DNA from: Anodontia alba
Lineage: Eukaryota > Mollusca > Bivalvia > Lucinida > Lucinidae
Length of the DNA: 64,000 bases
Direction: 5' to 3'
Assembly: GCA_964016985.1 (NCBI GenBank)
Contig: OZ024826.1
Location: 60,186,507 to 60,250,506 of the forward strand
Shown: positions 1 through 11,157 of the stretch, piece after piece
Layout of the letters: every line of letters starts with the position of its first letter
Position numbering within the stretch: position 1 is the stretch's first letter
Position numbers and translations under genes: made by a program
Notes under the pieces: generated by a model
Seen by the model: only the letters and a program-made list of their open reading frames with translations
Database searches by the model: none
What the model was told of the DNA's origin: nothing

Positions 1-59
1 AGAGTAAAACACAAATGAGTGAGACGTAAGAGTAAACCACAAATGATCACGAAACTGCA

Positions 60-175
60 ATGCAACAACGTAGAGGGCCCAATGGCAATCTGAAACCAAA
101 ATAAATATAAACTGCAAGTTGGACCACGATGGAAAGCAATTGTCAGGCGTCTACCTTCTAAAACAGGTGGGAAAA
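60..175 (-). repeat. fragment of the same retroelement 3' UTR
   Basis: GGGCCCAATGGCAATCTGAA...GGACCACGATGGAA...TGTCAGGC parallels 38133-38225. Confidence 0.5.
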
Positions 176-389
176 CTCTACTGTGACAATGAATCGTGAA
201 AATTCTGTGAAATGTCTGTGAAAACCTCATGACCAGACCGTGACATTTTGGAGTGATAGTTTTAGCCGTTCCCGCGAATAAAAGAAATGATTGCTATAAA
301 ATTTTCATAAAAAAGACCTGTCAATTTCACAGATCCATAATCTTGTGAAAACTTCATAAAAAGAGATTTAACGATTTCATTGATTTTTC

Positions 390-664
390 CATTGTCTTTG
401 ACAAGTCTTTATAATTTGGCTCCCTTAAACACCAGTTTTATATAGAAAAACTAATGTTTACAAGGGTATACATTATTTTTCTTATTTTGCTAAAAACATA
501 GATTGTTGGTACTTATTAGTACCGCCTCGGTGGGTTCTAACGAGTACCCATAATCTATGCTTCGAGCAGAAATATGAAAAATATAAGAATATTTTATCTG
601 AAAATTTTCCTCTTTTGGCTGTGAAATTGTCAATATATATTTGCATGGGCGTGTTTTCGTAATG
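390..664 (-). mobile_element. fold-back MITE family A, copy 1
   Basis: Family A is 275-295 bp with short TIRs (CATYACGAAAACATGCC type), two unlike arms, and a GC-rich central palindrome built on AGAACCGCCTCGGCGAGG. One arm carries the GGGGTTTA...TATACATTA block, the other the GAAAATTTTCAGATAAAA block. Here the arms are in reverse order and the palindrome is partly decayed. No transposase ORF in any copy. Confidence 0.8.
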
Positions 665-2067
665 ACACGGCCTTACTGAGATATCAAAAGTTTGATATCA
701 AACAGTTGCTCGAGAACCATAAGAGATAGAATAAATCTAACAATGATGCGAGATAACTCAATGTCTACACTACTATCTGTTAGTAAGCTAACAACATTAT
801 TGAAAGGAATATAATGTGCTGCAGAATACCCAACACCCATCACCCATAAAAAATAAAAGAAAAAAAAGCACGCAACATACAACATATTAATAATGACTAC
901 AATGTTTGAAATTCACAGTATTTTAATGGCAAAGATTCATGGAGTTTACACATATTTGTCACCAGGATTTCAGGGGCACCTATAAACAGCCTTTTCACTG
1001 ACCAATTCATCACGGATACTCATGGTTTTGTCATTGTTTATTTTCCTGGTCTGTCATGACTTTCCAGTGGAAACGTCTGTGCAATCAAATAAAATTTCAT
1101 CAAGAGTTTTGCAACTTTTTCCTGACGCCTTTCTCCTGTAAAGAGCCGTTATTCAGTTTTAGGCCCACCTCACCACCATGCAATTAAAAGCAATGATAAC
1201 CCCTATAATTGGATTAAAAACCATGCATGTATTTCCCGCATAACATCTATATTACAGCCTATATTTTGTAACGATTAACAGACAAAAACAGAAAAGCAAC
1301 TGCAATAAAGAAAACAAACGAAGTGCAACAGAAAAATCCGTCTTGGAACACTCGGCATAGAGGCAATTGTTGTGTGTGTGCTTCAACTATTTCTGATCTA
1401 TTTAGACTGGTGGCCACAGAATGAAAATATAAGTCATGGCGGACGAAATGTTAATGAAAGGTATCCAACTAGAGACGATATGTTGGCAATGCTAATCATC
1501 TTCAGGGTGTGATTTGATCTGCCTTCTTTTTATCCTGTTGCAAGAACAACGGTCAGTGAATTTGTATGTCATACGAAGCTGGTCAATTACGTACAAAAGT
1601 TGTGACAAATGGACTAAGAGATAAAATGAGCTAGAATAGATTTTGGAGATTTCTGCAGGATATAATCTGCTTCACTTGGACAGTTTTATATTAACTGTCT
1701 TGCTAAACTTATTGACGTTGCTTACGTAAACACAGAAAACTGATCAGTCCCAGTGCCGGTTCTAAATTCATATCAACGGCATAGATATACTAACTTTGTT
1801 GATAACCTACATGTTGATATTTTGTACAGAACCTGTACATATTTTCCCGTTTGTTCAATAATATGTAGCAAAATGATTTAATAACAATTCTACTACTACT
1901 TCTAACAATTTCACAAAAATAGGTACTTTTGACTGTATTATTTTGTACATTCCTGCGTCAAATCACCCGATTTGTCAAGTGTGTCAGCAGTCTCGTTTTA
2001 ATGTACTATCCAATTACGTTGTCAGGCAATAATATGGTTCACATCGGACAGTGTAGACGTGTTTTAG
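665..2067. other. no gene recognised
   Basis: AT-rich single-copy-looking DNA apart from the retroelement fragment at 1138-1220. Short open frames have no recognisable domains. Confidence 0.6.
1138..1220 (-). repeat. fragment of the same retroelement 3' region
   Basis: GCCGTTATTCAGTTTTAGGC, CACCATGCAATTAAAAGCAA and ATAATTGGATTAAAAACC parallel 38248-38325. Confidence 0.5.
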
Positions 2068-2357
2068 ACCTCGTTGGCTTAGTCAGATGCGCGTCCAACT
2101 GGTTCGATCCCCGCCGGGTCCGGCAACATTATTTCGTGGAGATTGATCATGAAATATTTTCTACGGCCATGCTCTTTCCTCCGCTGATTCAAGAAGAAAT
2201 GCAGTTGTCAGATTCTGGCGAACGATTGTACACAAGTACTGGTTAACCCCTTAGAGGAGTAAGCCTGCCCAGACAAAAAAACTGTGGTTAGGTAAACTGA
2301 CCGTGCTCGACGTGACCCTAATGGTTTGACTGGGCCATAAAACCTCAACACAAACGT
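2068..2357 (+). mobile_element. tRNA-derived SINE (S1), copy 1
   Basis: tRNA-like head with A box region (CGTTGGCTTAGTCAGATGCG) and B box (GGTTCGATCCCCGCC), then a body with GAGATTGATCATGAAATATT and a 3' end AAAACCTCAACACAAAC. Promoter boxes are diverged. Confidence 0.8.
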
Positions 2358-2734
2358 AAGGCATTATGTTTGGTCTGTCTATGTAAAACGTATGTAATTG
2401 TTTTGTGTTAAGGAGAAAAAAGATGGGTTTTACATTTTACTCATATTGTAGAATAGTATATGGGATGTGCAGAAAGAGTCACAATCACAGAGCATAGCCT
2501 ACCAATGACATCAAGAGGAAAAAAAATATCCGAAGACAAACATTATACAAAAATATGTGCAGATACCCAGGTGACGCGACAACCAAGAAGCAAGACTATG
2601 AGAACAGTCGACAGCAGCAGACCAGTGAAGTGTATTTGATAGAAGGAGGTTATTTAATAAGCATTGTGACAAATGCTTAGACACATACATATTTACAAAC
2701 AAAATAAAATGTAAGTGAGGAAAGTGATATTGGC

Positions 2735-3118
2735 GCAGAACGGTCGTATCAGTATATCCGTTTTGTCCTTTATCTACGTTATAACAGATAAAGGACACAA
2801 CGGATATACTGATACGATCTTGTTTATATTTAATTTACTCGTCTAGTTTCAATTTAGTAGCTATCAAAGCATTGTAGTGATCTGTATTTATATTTAATTT
2901 ACTCGTCTAGTTCCAATTTAGTAGCTATCTGAGCGTTGTAGTGATCTACAGATCACTACAATGCTCAGATAGCTACTAAATTGAAACTAGACGAGTGAAT
3001 TAAATATAAAAATTTACTCGTCTGAGCATTGTAGTGATCTACGTTATAACAGATCACTACAATGCACAGATAGCTACTAAATTGAAACTAGACGAGTAAA
3101 TTAAATATAAACAAGATA
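2735..3118. repeat. cluster of nested long palindromes
   Basis: Hairpin 1 (about 2742-2815) pairs CGTATCAGTATATCCGTTTT with ACGGATATACTGATACG around the loop CTACGTTATAACAG. The following 300 bp pairs TTGTTTATATTTAATTTACT...GTGATCTG with AGATCACTACAATGC...AATATAAACAA, and holds a smaller palindrome at TGATCTACAGATCA and a second copy of the loop CTACGTTATAACAG near 3040. Confidence 0.85.
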
Positions 3119-3364
3119 AGAAATATGTCTACTGCAGCTCATTTGTCTTATTACTTGTAATATAATATGTCCGGGAAAAGCCACTGTCAGAGAACATAGT
3201 CTACCAATGCCATCAAGAAGAAAAAGCAAACAAACCAATTCGTACAATACACAAGACACAGACCAACGAAAAGCAAAACAAGTCCTCTTCTCTCACAAGG
3301 TGATCACAATGCTAAACATGATCTACTAAACACAACAATACGACAATGAACAGGACGAAACCCG

Positions 3365-3368
<4 letters not shown>

Positions 3369-3414
<46 letters not shown>
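3369..3414. repeat. (AC)n microsatellite
   Basis: Uninterrupted AC dinucleotides, about 23 copies. Confidence 0.97.
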
Positions 3415-3416
<2 letters not shown>

Positions 3417-3568
3417 CAAGTAGCCACAGGGCAAGTAGCCTTCTGCGTTATCGTCTTTTTCTTTTTCTTGTTTTTTATTCTTTTTTTTTTTTTTGAAGAC
3501 CTTCATTAATGAAGTGGAAACATCAGATCGTTATAGGCTTAAGACGCAAAGGTCAAACACTATCACGA

Positions 3569-3570
3569 TC

Positions 3571-3629
<59 letters not shown>
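3569..3629. repeat. (GATA)n microsatellite
   Basis: About 15 GATA units. Confidence 0.97.
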
Positions 3630-3674
3630 TCTTACTTTTGAGAGCAAAATTAAAATGAATGACTCTTATGCCTG

Positions 3675-3981
3675 TTTGTTTGTTTGTGTTGAGGTTTTAC
3701 GGCCCAGTCAACCCAATGGGTCATGTCGAGCGCGGTCAGTTTACCTAACCACACGTTTACTGGGCAGGCTTAGACCTCTAGGCAGTTAACCAGTATTGTG
3801 CACATTCTTTCGCCAGAAACTGACAACTACCCTTCTTGAATCAGCGAAAGGAATAGAATGACCGTAGAAAATATTTCATGATCAATCTCCACGAAAGAAT
3901 GTTGCCGACCTCGGCGGGGGTCGAACCCGCGACCTCCTGGTCTCCAGTCGTACGCGCAGCCAACTGAGCCACCGAGGCCAT
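3675..3981 (-). mobile_element. tRNA-derived SINE (S1), copy 2
   Basis: Minus strand: GGCCTCGGTGGCTCAGTTGG (A box), GCGGGTTCGACCCCCGCC (B box), then the same body as the 2.1 kb copy and an (AAAC)n tail. RNA polymerase III internal promoter boxes look intact. Confidence 0.87.
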
Positions 3982-4369
3982 CAAATGCCTGTAGCTACAG
4001 TATAACTGCACAATTCACTTAGGGACCGGGCAGTAGGATATTCTTACCACCTTATCACAGCCGATATATAAAGAAAACTTTATTTCACGTACACCAAATC
4101 TATTACCCTGTTTTTACTTTCTGTTTCCACTGAACTGTTTACTCATTTTATCCTAAATGTGAACTGTTTGAATGAAAATCATGTTTGTTTTAATCTATAT
4201 TACTCCTCTTAAGTCAAATATTTGCAATTAATACATGAAGACATTTCACCATTGATTTAAAAATCAGCGATTTTGTTAGTTTTCCATTTTTGCCCCCTAC
4301 CTCTCGCCCCATCTACCAAACAACAACATAAACTTGGATTAATAATCACAGGCACTATGGTGACGTAAT

Positions 4370-4560
4370 GTAAAACGATCCATGGCGTGTCTGAAATCAG
4401 GATGAAGCAACGCGATGTGCCTTTCTCAGTAAAGTGCCAACCTTCTGAAACAGATTGTGGAAGAATCTAGGACCTGATTCATCGTAAAGGAAATAAATAG
4501 AGTAGCAATGTTATCAACCATAATGGAGTCAACATCCATACATACAGAAAAGTTATGTGG
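4370..4560 (-). repeat. diverged fragment of the same retroelement 3' region
   Basis: CAATGTTATCAACCATAATG followed by GAGTCAACATCC resembles the 38.3 kb copy; weaker than the others. Confidence 0.35.
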
Positions 4561-5004
4561 TAACCTATCAGTTTGTAACTAGTGGCAATCTGTTTGAATT
4601 GTTCTGCGTATAACCCTTTTGAGTTTCTATATTAAAATATCATAACATTCGGGTTCCGACAGACATTCGTACAAAATTTTCTGTTAGGATAGAACCATTT
4701 CGAGAAAGGAACATAGATTGCAAGCCAGCGTTATATTTGAAAATTGAATCCGAATGACAGCAGTAAAAACCTAGATTTCTTACTTAGTCTATTATGCCGA
4801 TAACATTTTAAGCGGTTTTGAGATTTAACGAATTAAAGTCACCGAGTTGACAAGATTCCGTAATTAAACGAATATCCTGAGAAATATACTCGTATTTACA
4901 ATAGGATATAGGCATTTGAAGATCAGTTCGTAATTTGGTTGTTAAAATCGCATCGTATTCCAAAGGTACCGTATGATAGATATTGTTCCAGTTATTCAAA
5001 AGAT

Positions 5005-5082
5005 GTGAAACCGTCTTTCTATTTATAAGCAGAGAACCCGCCTGTGAAACTGTCTTTCTATTTATAAGCAGAGAACCCGCCC
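5005..5082. repeat. 37 bp tandem duplication
   Basis: TGAAACYGTCTTTCTATTTA...GCAGAGAACCCGCC occurs twice head to tail. Confidence 0.85.
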
Positions 5083-5538
5083 CTAACTAGAGTGTCGCGA
5101 GCCATATAAGTGAATTCACAATAACCTTAAACTATAGCAGTTTTCCAAAATTTATACGGACTATGATTAACTATATATTGAGAGTATGTTTGATAACTTG
5201 ACAAATGCTAACGGACTGCTTTTAGAATGCAATTACCAGTTTTACTTTCAGAGGACTGGATGCACTTCATAGACTTTCCGCCATCGTTTGAAAAGGAAGA
5301 CAACTTTTGTAACCTCCTGTTTCCTTTACTGCACATCAAGCCGCTTCTGAAAAGGGGTCTACTCTAAAAGGAGAGAATTTAAACCCAAGAGGATCATTGT
5401 TTTTCTGTTAGGATAGACCATTTCGAGAAAGGAACAAGGGGACTTTAGACAGAGTTACCGCCCCAGACAGTGTGCCCGTTCCTCTTAAACAAAACCAGTA
5501 GTACTCGCACGACCATGTCTTTCCTTTTTCGTATTTAC

Positions 5539-5738
5539 CATTACAAAAACACACCTATTCAAATATACTGAAAATTTTACGACCAAAAAAATGAAAATTT
5601 TCAGATGAAAAATTCTGATATTTTTCATATTTCTGCCCTAAACATAGATTGGGGGTAGCCGTTAGAACCGCCTCGCCGAGGCGGTTCTAAAGGGTACCAC
5701 AATATATGTCAAAATCATATAGGCATGGTTTCGTGATG
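5539..5738 (+). mobile_element. fold-back MITE family A, copy 2 (internally deleted)
   Basis: Left arm and central palindrome (GCCTCGCCGAGGCGGTTCTA) present; most of the right arm is missing and the sequence jumps to the terminal ATAGGCATGGTTTCGTGATG. Confidence 0.8.
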
Positions 5739-6189
5739 CCCTTAGTATTCAGACATCTTAAGGCCTTACCATACTTGTCCTTAAATTTGAACACCTTCAT
5801 TTTATAACCTGATGATGTGTCTAAAATGTTGGATGTGTAGCACAGTGAAGGTCCTAATCAGACGCCGCACAAGGCCATTTATCCAGCACTTTTGGGTCTA
5901 CTCTGTTTTCTCATGCCTGTAAGTCTGATTACTTAAATACGATAACAAGATAAATCTCGTGATTGGGCGCCCTGTTTAAAGAGATAAAGGTTTAAACAGA
6001 TAAAGAGTTTTGTTTGGTAATACACTGTTTATTTATTTTGTACGATTTTTGTCATGTGTTCTCACAATGCATCTTTTGATCACGATAAACTCGGTTGAAC
6101 TTACACGTGAGCGGCCTAAAAGAAAAAAACAAACGGTATCCAATTGCAAACGTGAGGTAAGCATTGCAATCAAAGTGAGACATAAATCA

Positions 6190-6482
6190 CATCATGAAAA
6201 CAAGCCTATATAGTTTTGACACATAGTTTTTTACTTTATACAGTAAAATTGTGGTTTACAGGGGGTATACATTACCTCTTATTTCTGCTCAAAAACATAC
6301 ATTGTGGGTACTCGTTAGAACCGCCTCTGCATTGTGGGTACTCGTTAGAACCGCCTCGCAGAGTACCCACAATGTATGTTTTTGAACAGCAATATGAAAA
6401 CTACCAGATTTTTTTATCTGAAAATTTTCATTTTTTTGTTGTAAAATTCTCAATATATTTGAAAAGGCGTATTTTCGTAATG
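6190..6482 (-). mobile_element. fold-back MITE family A, copy 3
   Basis: Both ends and both arms present. The first half of the palindrome (CATTGTGGGTACTCGTTAGA) is duplicated in tandem at the centre. Confidence 0.85.
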
Positions 6483-6527
6483 AACAAAGCTGGTCGGAGT
6501 CACGGAGAAGCAATAACGTTTTTCATT

Positions 6528-6562
<35 letters not shown>

Positions 6563-6676
6563 TTCTTGCTGTTTGTTAAGACAAAGTGCCAAATCAGCAT
6601 ACCTCGAAATCCTTCGTTAGTAATGCCATTCCCATTTCACATAATATATAACTTGTGTACAACCCCTTAGACTAAA

Positions 6677-6935
6677 TGAGCCGGGGCGCAATCTTTCCTA
6701 CACGATACCATGTATGCCCAGATACCATGTATGCCCAGTGAAGACTCAAATCAACCTGTGAATCCACATAGTCTGATAAGAGTCTTCGCAGACACTCGGT
6801 GGTTAGCCATGGATACAAAGCATCTTGAGGTAGAGAGTGACGACATCGGACTGCATGGATGCGCGTTGATGCGAATGCCGATCTCGCTAGGCGCACATGC
6901 ATTCTTATAGGAAATGCTGTGCCTCGACTCAAATT
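6677..6935 (+). mobile_element. MITE family C, copy 1
   Basis: Family C runs from GAGCCGGGGCRCARCATTTC to the complementary GAAATGCTGYGCCYCGGCTC, with inner blocks such as GCCCAGTGAAGACTCA and CTGATCAGAGTCTTCGC repeated in inverted form. Here the ATACCATGTATGCCCAG block is duplicated. No coding capacity. Confidence 0.75.
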
Positions 6936-7073
6936 GTATTTTTGATAAACTGCGGACATGCCATTTTCATGAGAGCATAATAATATCTGAGACAGAATCG
7001 AAGAAGATCATGAGAAAAACATACAAATACCTGAAGCTATATTTATTTAGCCAGATCATACAGCTGTTTATTA

Positions 7074-7440
7074 TCCCCACGCGTTTAAACAAGCAAAAGG
7101 GATATTGTGAACGCCCCTATCCAGCCCATCGTCCGTCCGTCTGTCCGTCATGCTCTTCTCATCTAAACCACTGGGCGGAGTTTGACCACTCTTGTTACAT
7201 CACTTCCCATCATGGTAAGGGTGTGAGAGCGCAACATTACTTTTCCTACGTCCGTCCGTGCGTACGGCATCCATCCATTTTTCCGTCACGCTATCTCCTA
7301 AACCACTGGGCAGAATTCAACTAAACTTGCTACATGACCTCTCCTCATGGTAGGGGTATTCGAAAGCAAGTCCGCCCGTCCGTCCGTCATGCTAGCAATA
7401 TTAGCAACGAGCGAGGGGATTTTGCGACTGCGTATTTTAG
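7074..7440 (+). repeat. Pearl-like remnant with CCGT microsatellites
   Basis: Two units of about 132 bp (markers CTAAACCACTGGGC at 7167 and 7299) interspersed with CCGTCCGTCTGTCCGTC-type runs, the complement of the ACGG repeats of Pearl elements. Confidence 0.5.
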
Positions 7441-8649
7441 TTTTGTTTGTAAAAGGTGCAGTTAAAAAGAAACTCAAAACTTAGAAAATGGGGCATTAAT
7501 CACATGGGCCTAAGTGCATGACTATAAACTATTGAAGGACAAAAGAGTTTAGCAAGTGCCTAAAATAGTCAATTGGTACGTTGGATAAACGTTTATAGAA
7601 AGCTGCACTGGAAACAATACTTTGATACAGAGAGGTCTTAAAATTGACTCCTCCGTCAGGCAGTTATAACAACGCCCACGTGAATTTCCTTAGACAAATT
7701 TTGTATTTATATACCTGTGCTTACCTGTAAAAAAGCACGTGTAGATTTGTTTGTCTGACTAAAAACATTGAAAATTACCGTATTAGCTATTTTGAATGGT
7801 CAGTTGCGGTTGCCAGTTAAATGGTCAAGTGACTTGACGGAGGAGTCAAATTGACTCCTCCGTCAAGTCACTTGACCATTTAACTGACAACCGCAACTTT
7901 TTCTGTTTCGAACCTGTCAAATGCTTACCACGTTTCTTTGCAGAGCAGTTTTATAGTGATTTAACAAACCACGTCAGACACTTTAAAGCATCAAATTTGT
8001 TCCTAATTTTAAGCCTCATTCTATTGTTTGCGTCTAGTTAGGGTTTCACGATAGGCCTATTTAAGGGCATTTCGAGACCTCCAGGAACAAGACTTAACTT
8101 TTAGTTAAAGGCTGTTTGACAGGGAAGGGGATGTTCTTTTACACAAACCTTCCATTGTCTGCTTTCAATGCAACCAATCTAAAAATTCTCCAAAATTTCA
8201 CAATTTTCTATTTTTCTCTTTTGTTTTGTCTCACCCCTATGCGATCAAACAGGCGTCTGTGCCAACCATGCGGACTCTGTTTAACAAACTCTTTCCGGTG
8301 ATTAATGTACACAAATGGTAGATGTATCATTCCAAGCTGTCAAATCTTTCCCGCAATAACTACATGTACATATGGCGCTAGACTATTGAAGTTCTTTGTA
8401 TTTTATAAGTATGTTAAGCAATAACGATTTGCATTGTGAGTTGCTATCACGTGATAGTTAAGTGGTATACGTTCTGCACTACGGGGACATATTTATGGTA
8501 AAATCTTTACTAAGAGCCCTTCTCAAAACCCCCGCCCCCTGGATTGAAAATGATAAAGAACAACAAATGAACTGATCTATTTAATAAGTTTTTTTAACTT
8601 GTTCCTTGAGCTAGCTCTTCGTGAAATTTGGCTTTAACTGGGCAAGAGG

Positions 8650-8682
<33 letters not shown>

Positions 8683-9086
8683 CACGCTGAATAAACCCAA
8701 GCTTACACAATAAAACTCATATTCTGAATATTCTAAAGTCTTTTCTCGATGGTTTAAGCGTTGCAAAAAGTCAATGTACGCCAAAGATTATATTGTTTCA
8801 AGACAACTTTATTTGGCAAGAAAGAAAGTCTTGTATTTTCTCCCGCTTGCTGTTTGGGAATTAAAGCCTCGGCATATCTACGGCCTGCCGGGACTCATCG
8901 GAGCTAAATCACGGCACTTAAGCCCCGCTATGTCCCCGCTATCCCCGGCCTCCTAGGTGCGGGGGTTTCAAATGACAGGTGCCTTAGTCATAACACTGGA
9001 TATGCAAATTTTAGCAATAAATACTGATATTTTCTCATTTCTGCATAAAAAACAAAAAAAAACAAAAACAAAAAAAAACAACATAA
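7441..9086. other. no gene recognised
   Basis: Holds the 7.8 kb palindrome, a poly-A tract at 8655-8681 and a GC-rich patch at 8870-8970; otherwise nothing I can assign. Confidence 0.6.
7799..7902. repeat. near-perfect 104 bp palindrome
   Basis: Arms of about 50 bp: AGTTGCGGTTGCCAGTTAAA...GACGGAGGAGTCAA and its complement TTGACTCCTCCGTC...AACCGCAACT, with essentially no spacer. The tip sequence ATTGACTCCTCCGTCA also occurs at 7643-7658. Confidence 0.88.
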
Positions 9087-9405
9087 GTTGTGGGTACTTA
9101 TTGGAAGCGCTTTTGCAACCTATGTTTTTGTGCAACAGAGGCGCTTCTAATGTGTACTCACAACTGACGTTCTTTGTGCAGAAATAAAAAAAACAACACT
9201 ATTTATCTTATTTGTCTTGATAACCTTTCATCGTGAGCTATGTAAGTCACGGCAGTTTCACCATATAATGTGAGAAATGAGAAAGATTTCGCTTAATACA
9301 CATTTCAGACAGATTTTCGCTTTTGCAACCTATCTTTTTGTGCAACAGAGGCGCTTCTAATTGTACTCACAACTGGCGTTCTTTGCGCAGAAATAAAAAA
9401 AGAAA

Positions 9406-9439
<34 letters not shown>

Positions 9440-9567
9440 ACACACCATTTATCTTATTTGTCTTGATAACCTTTCATCTTGAGCTATGTAAGTCACGGCA
9501 GTTTCACCATATAATGTGGGAAATTGGAAAGATTTCGTTTAATAAATATTTCAGACAGATTTTTGCA
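9087..9567 (+). mobile_element. fold-back family B element with internal tandem duplication
   Basis: Family B has a centre like AAGCGCCTCGGCGAGGCGCT flanked by (CA)ACATATGTT and an arm with ATGAGCTATGTAAGYCA...TTTCACCATATAATRTG. Here about 210 bp containing one half of the palindrome and the arm is duplicated head to tail (about 9109-9318 and 9319-9567), separated by poly-A expansions. Confidence 0.75.
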
Positions 9568-9643
9568 ATTAAAAACAAGTTAACAGAAGAAAAGAACACT
9601 TGGCATTGTGGCTCTCATCCGTGATAGGAGTTGGAGATTTTAC

Positions 9644-10158
9644 TTAAAGGGGAACGCAACCTTAAAAGATGTTGTGCTTAAAAGTAAAGAACTTTACAAA
9701 CAATGAATTTTGACACAAATTTGATCAGAATCGGTGCAAAAATAAGTAAGTGATAGGCAATTGAATATTTTAACATTGGCGGAATATTGGGCGCCGCCAT
9801 TTTGAATATTTAATGAGGTTTCATAAAAATTAAATTTCGTGTCTTAAAGGTAGTTATTCTCATAAAGAAACGATCGCTTGTCTCTAGCATTAAAAGATTA
9901 TAAAAATCTGTAGCAACATTATTCTTAAAAACCTTTTTTAATTTGGTTTTGCATATTTAATTTGGGCTGTATGACGTCACAACACACTCATGCGTCTCTC
10001 AATATGGCGGCATCCATGACAGCCATTTTTAACATATTCAAACCACCATAATTTCCTTATTTCAAGGTCGATTTTGAAACCTTTAGCATCAAAATAAATG
10101 GCTTGTTAAGCACTTTACCCCAAGATATACTTACAACTTATATTGCGATCCCCTTTAA
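9644..10158 (+). mobile_element. TTAA-flanked MITE
   Basis: TTAA at both ends; termini AAAGGGGAACGCAAC and the complement of ATTGCGATCCCCTTT. The TTAA duplication is typical of piggyBac/Kolobok-type elements. No ORF. Confidence 0.7.
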
Positions 10159-10254
10159 CATCATATTATGCAAAAGATAAAGCTCAGATCTGCTTGTGCA
10201 TGCGCGCCTTCTATCTTCATCTGATATACATCTAACCATACGAGCCGCACGTCA

Positions 10255-10740
10255 GAAAAATTACCTTCAGACATGTGTGCCAACCGAAGATTCAGATCAG
10301 CCTATACATTCGCACAGTCTGATCAGAATCTTCCCCCGCATTACGAAAACATGCCTATTCAAATATATAGAAAACTGTACCTGCAAAAACAGAAAATTTT
10401 CAGATAAAAAAACTCAGATATTTTTCATATTTCTGCTCAAAACATAGATTGTGGGTACTCGTTAGAACCGCCTCGGTGAGGCGGTTCTAACGAGTACCCA
10501 CAATCTATGTTAATGAGCAGAAAAAAGAAAAATAATGTATACCCCTGTATACCCCAGTTTTACTATATAAAAGTGGGGTTTAAGGGGGGTCAAAATTATA
10601 TAAGTATGTTTTCGTGATGGTGTGCATTTTGGAAAGCCAAAGATGCAGTTTCATTATGCGGACAACAAAGACATTAATCAAACTGCTCATGGGTACAGGC
10701 TGATTTGAGTCTTCATTTGGCGCATATACAAGCAAGTTCG
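10255..10740 (+). mobile_element. MITE family C, copy 2, split by a family A insertion
   Basis: Left part 10255-10338 (CCGAAGATTCAGATCAGCCT), right part 10620-10740 (GCTGATTTGAGTCTTCATTT), with family A at 10339-10619 between them. Confidence 0.6.
10339..10619 (+). mobile_element. fold-back MITE family A, copy 4, nested in family C
   Basis: Full-length copy with symmetric centre. Flanks at 10255-10338 and 10620-10740 look like the two parts of a family C element, so this is a nested insertion. Confidence 0.85.
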
Positions 10741-10807
10741 CTTTCTCACGTTTAGCTTCTTTTTTATTGCTTATACAACTCTTTAAGAAACATAATGATA
10801 AATCTCA

Positions 10808-11040
10808 CTTGAGCCGGGGCACAGCATTTCCTACAAGATTGCATGTAGGCCCAGCGAAGACTCAGATAAGCCTGCGCTTCTGCGCAGTTTGATCAGCGTC
10901 TTCGCAGGGCACTCTGTGTAGCCAAGGACCCAAAGCGTCTTCAGGCGGATAGCGAAGATTGATCAGATACGCCGGATGATCTGAGTCTTCACTGGGCGTA
11001 TATGCAATTTTGCGAGAAATGCTGCCCGGCTAATGTGTAT
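10808..11040 (+). mobile_element. MITE family C, copy 3 (best preserved)
   Basis: Terminal inverted repeats GAGCCGGGGCACAGCATTTC and the complement of GAAATGCTGCCCGGC are both visible; about 230 bp. Confidence 0.8.
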
Positions 11041-11157
11041 TTTACAAAAATCGATTAAAAACGATAATTATACACGCATCTGGCTAGACAGGATCTGCGT
11101 AATTTATTCAGTAAACGAGCAGTTTCGGTGTAACAACCTACGTTTGTCGTCTAGTTA

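Noticed and set aside
3312..3506. Open frame with a (VC)n protein repeat
   Set aside because: Produced by the (AC)n microsatellite.
3900..3981. tRNA gene on the minus strand
   Set aside because: Good A and B boxes but it continues into the SINE body shared with three other copies.
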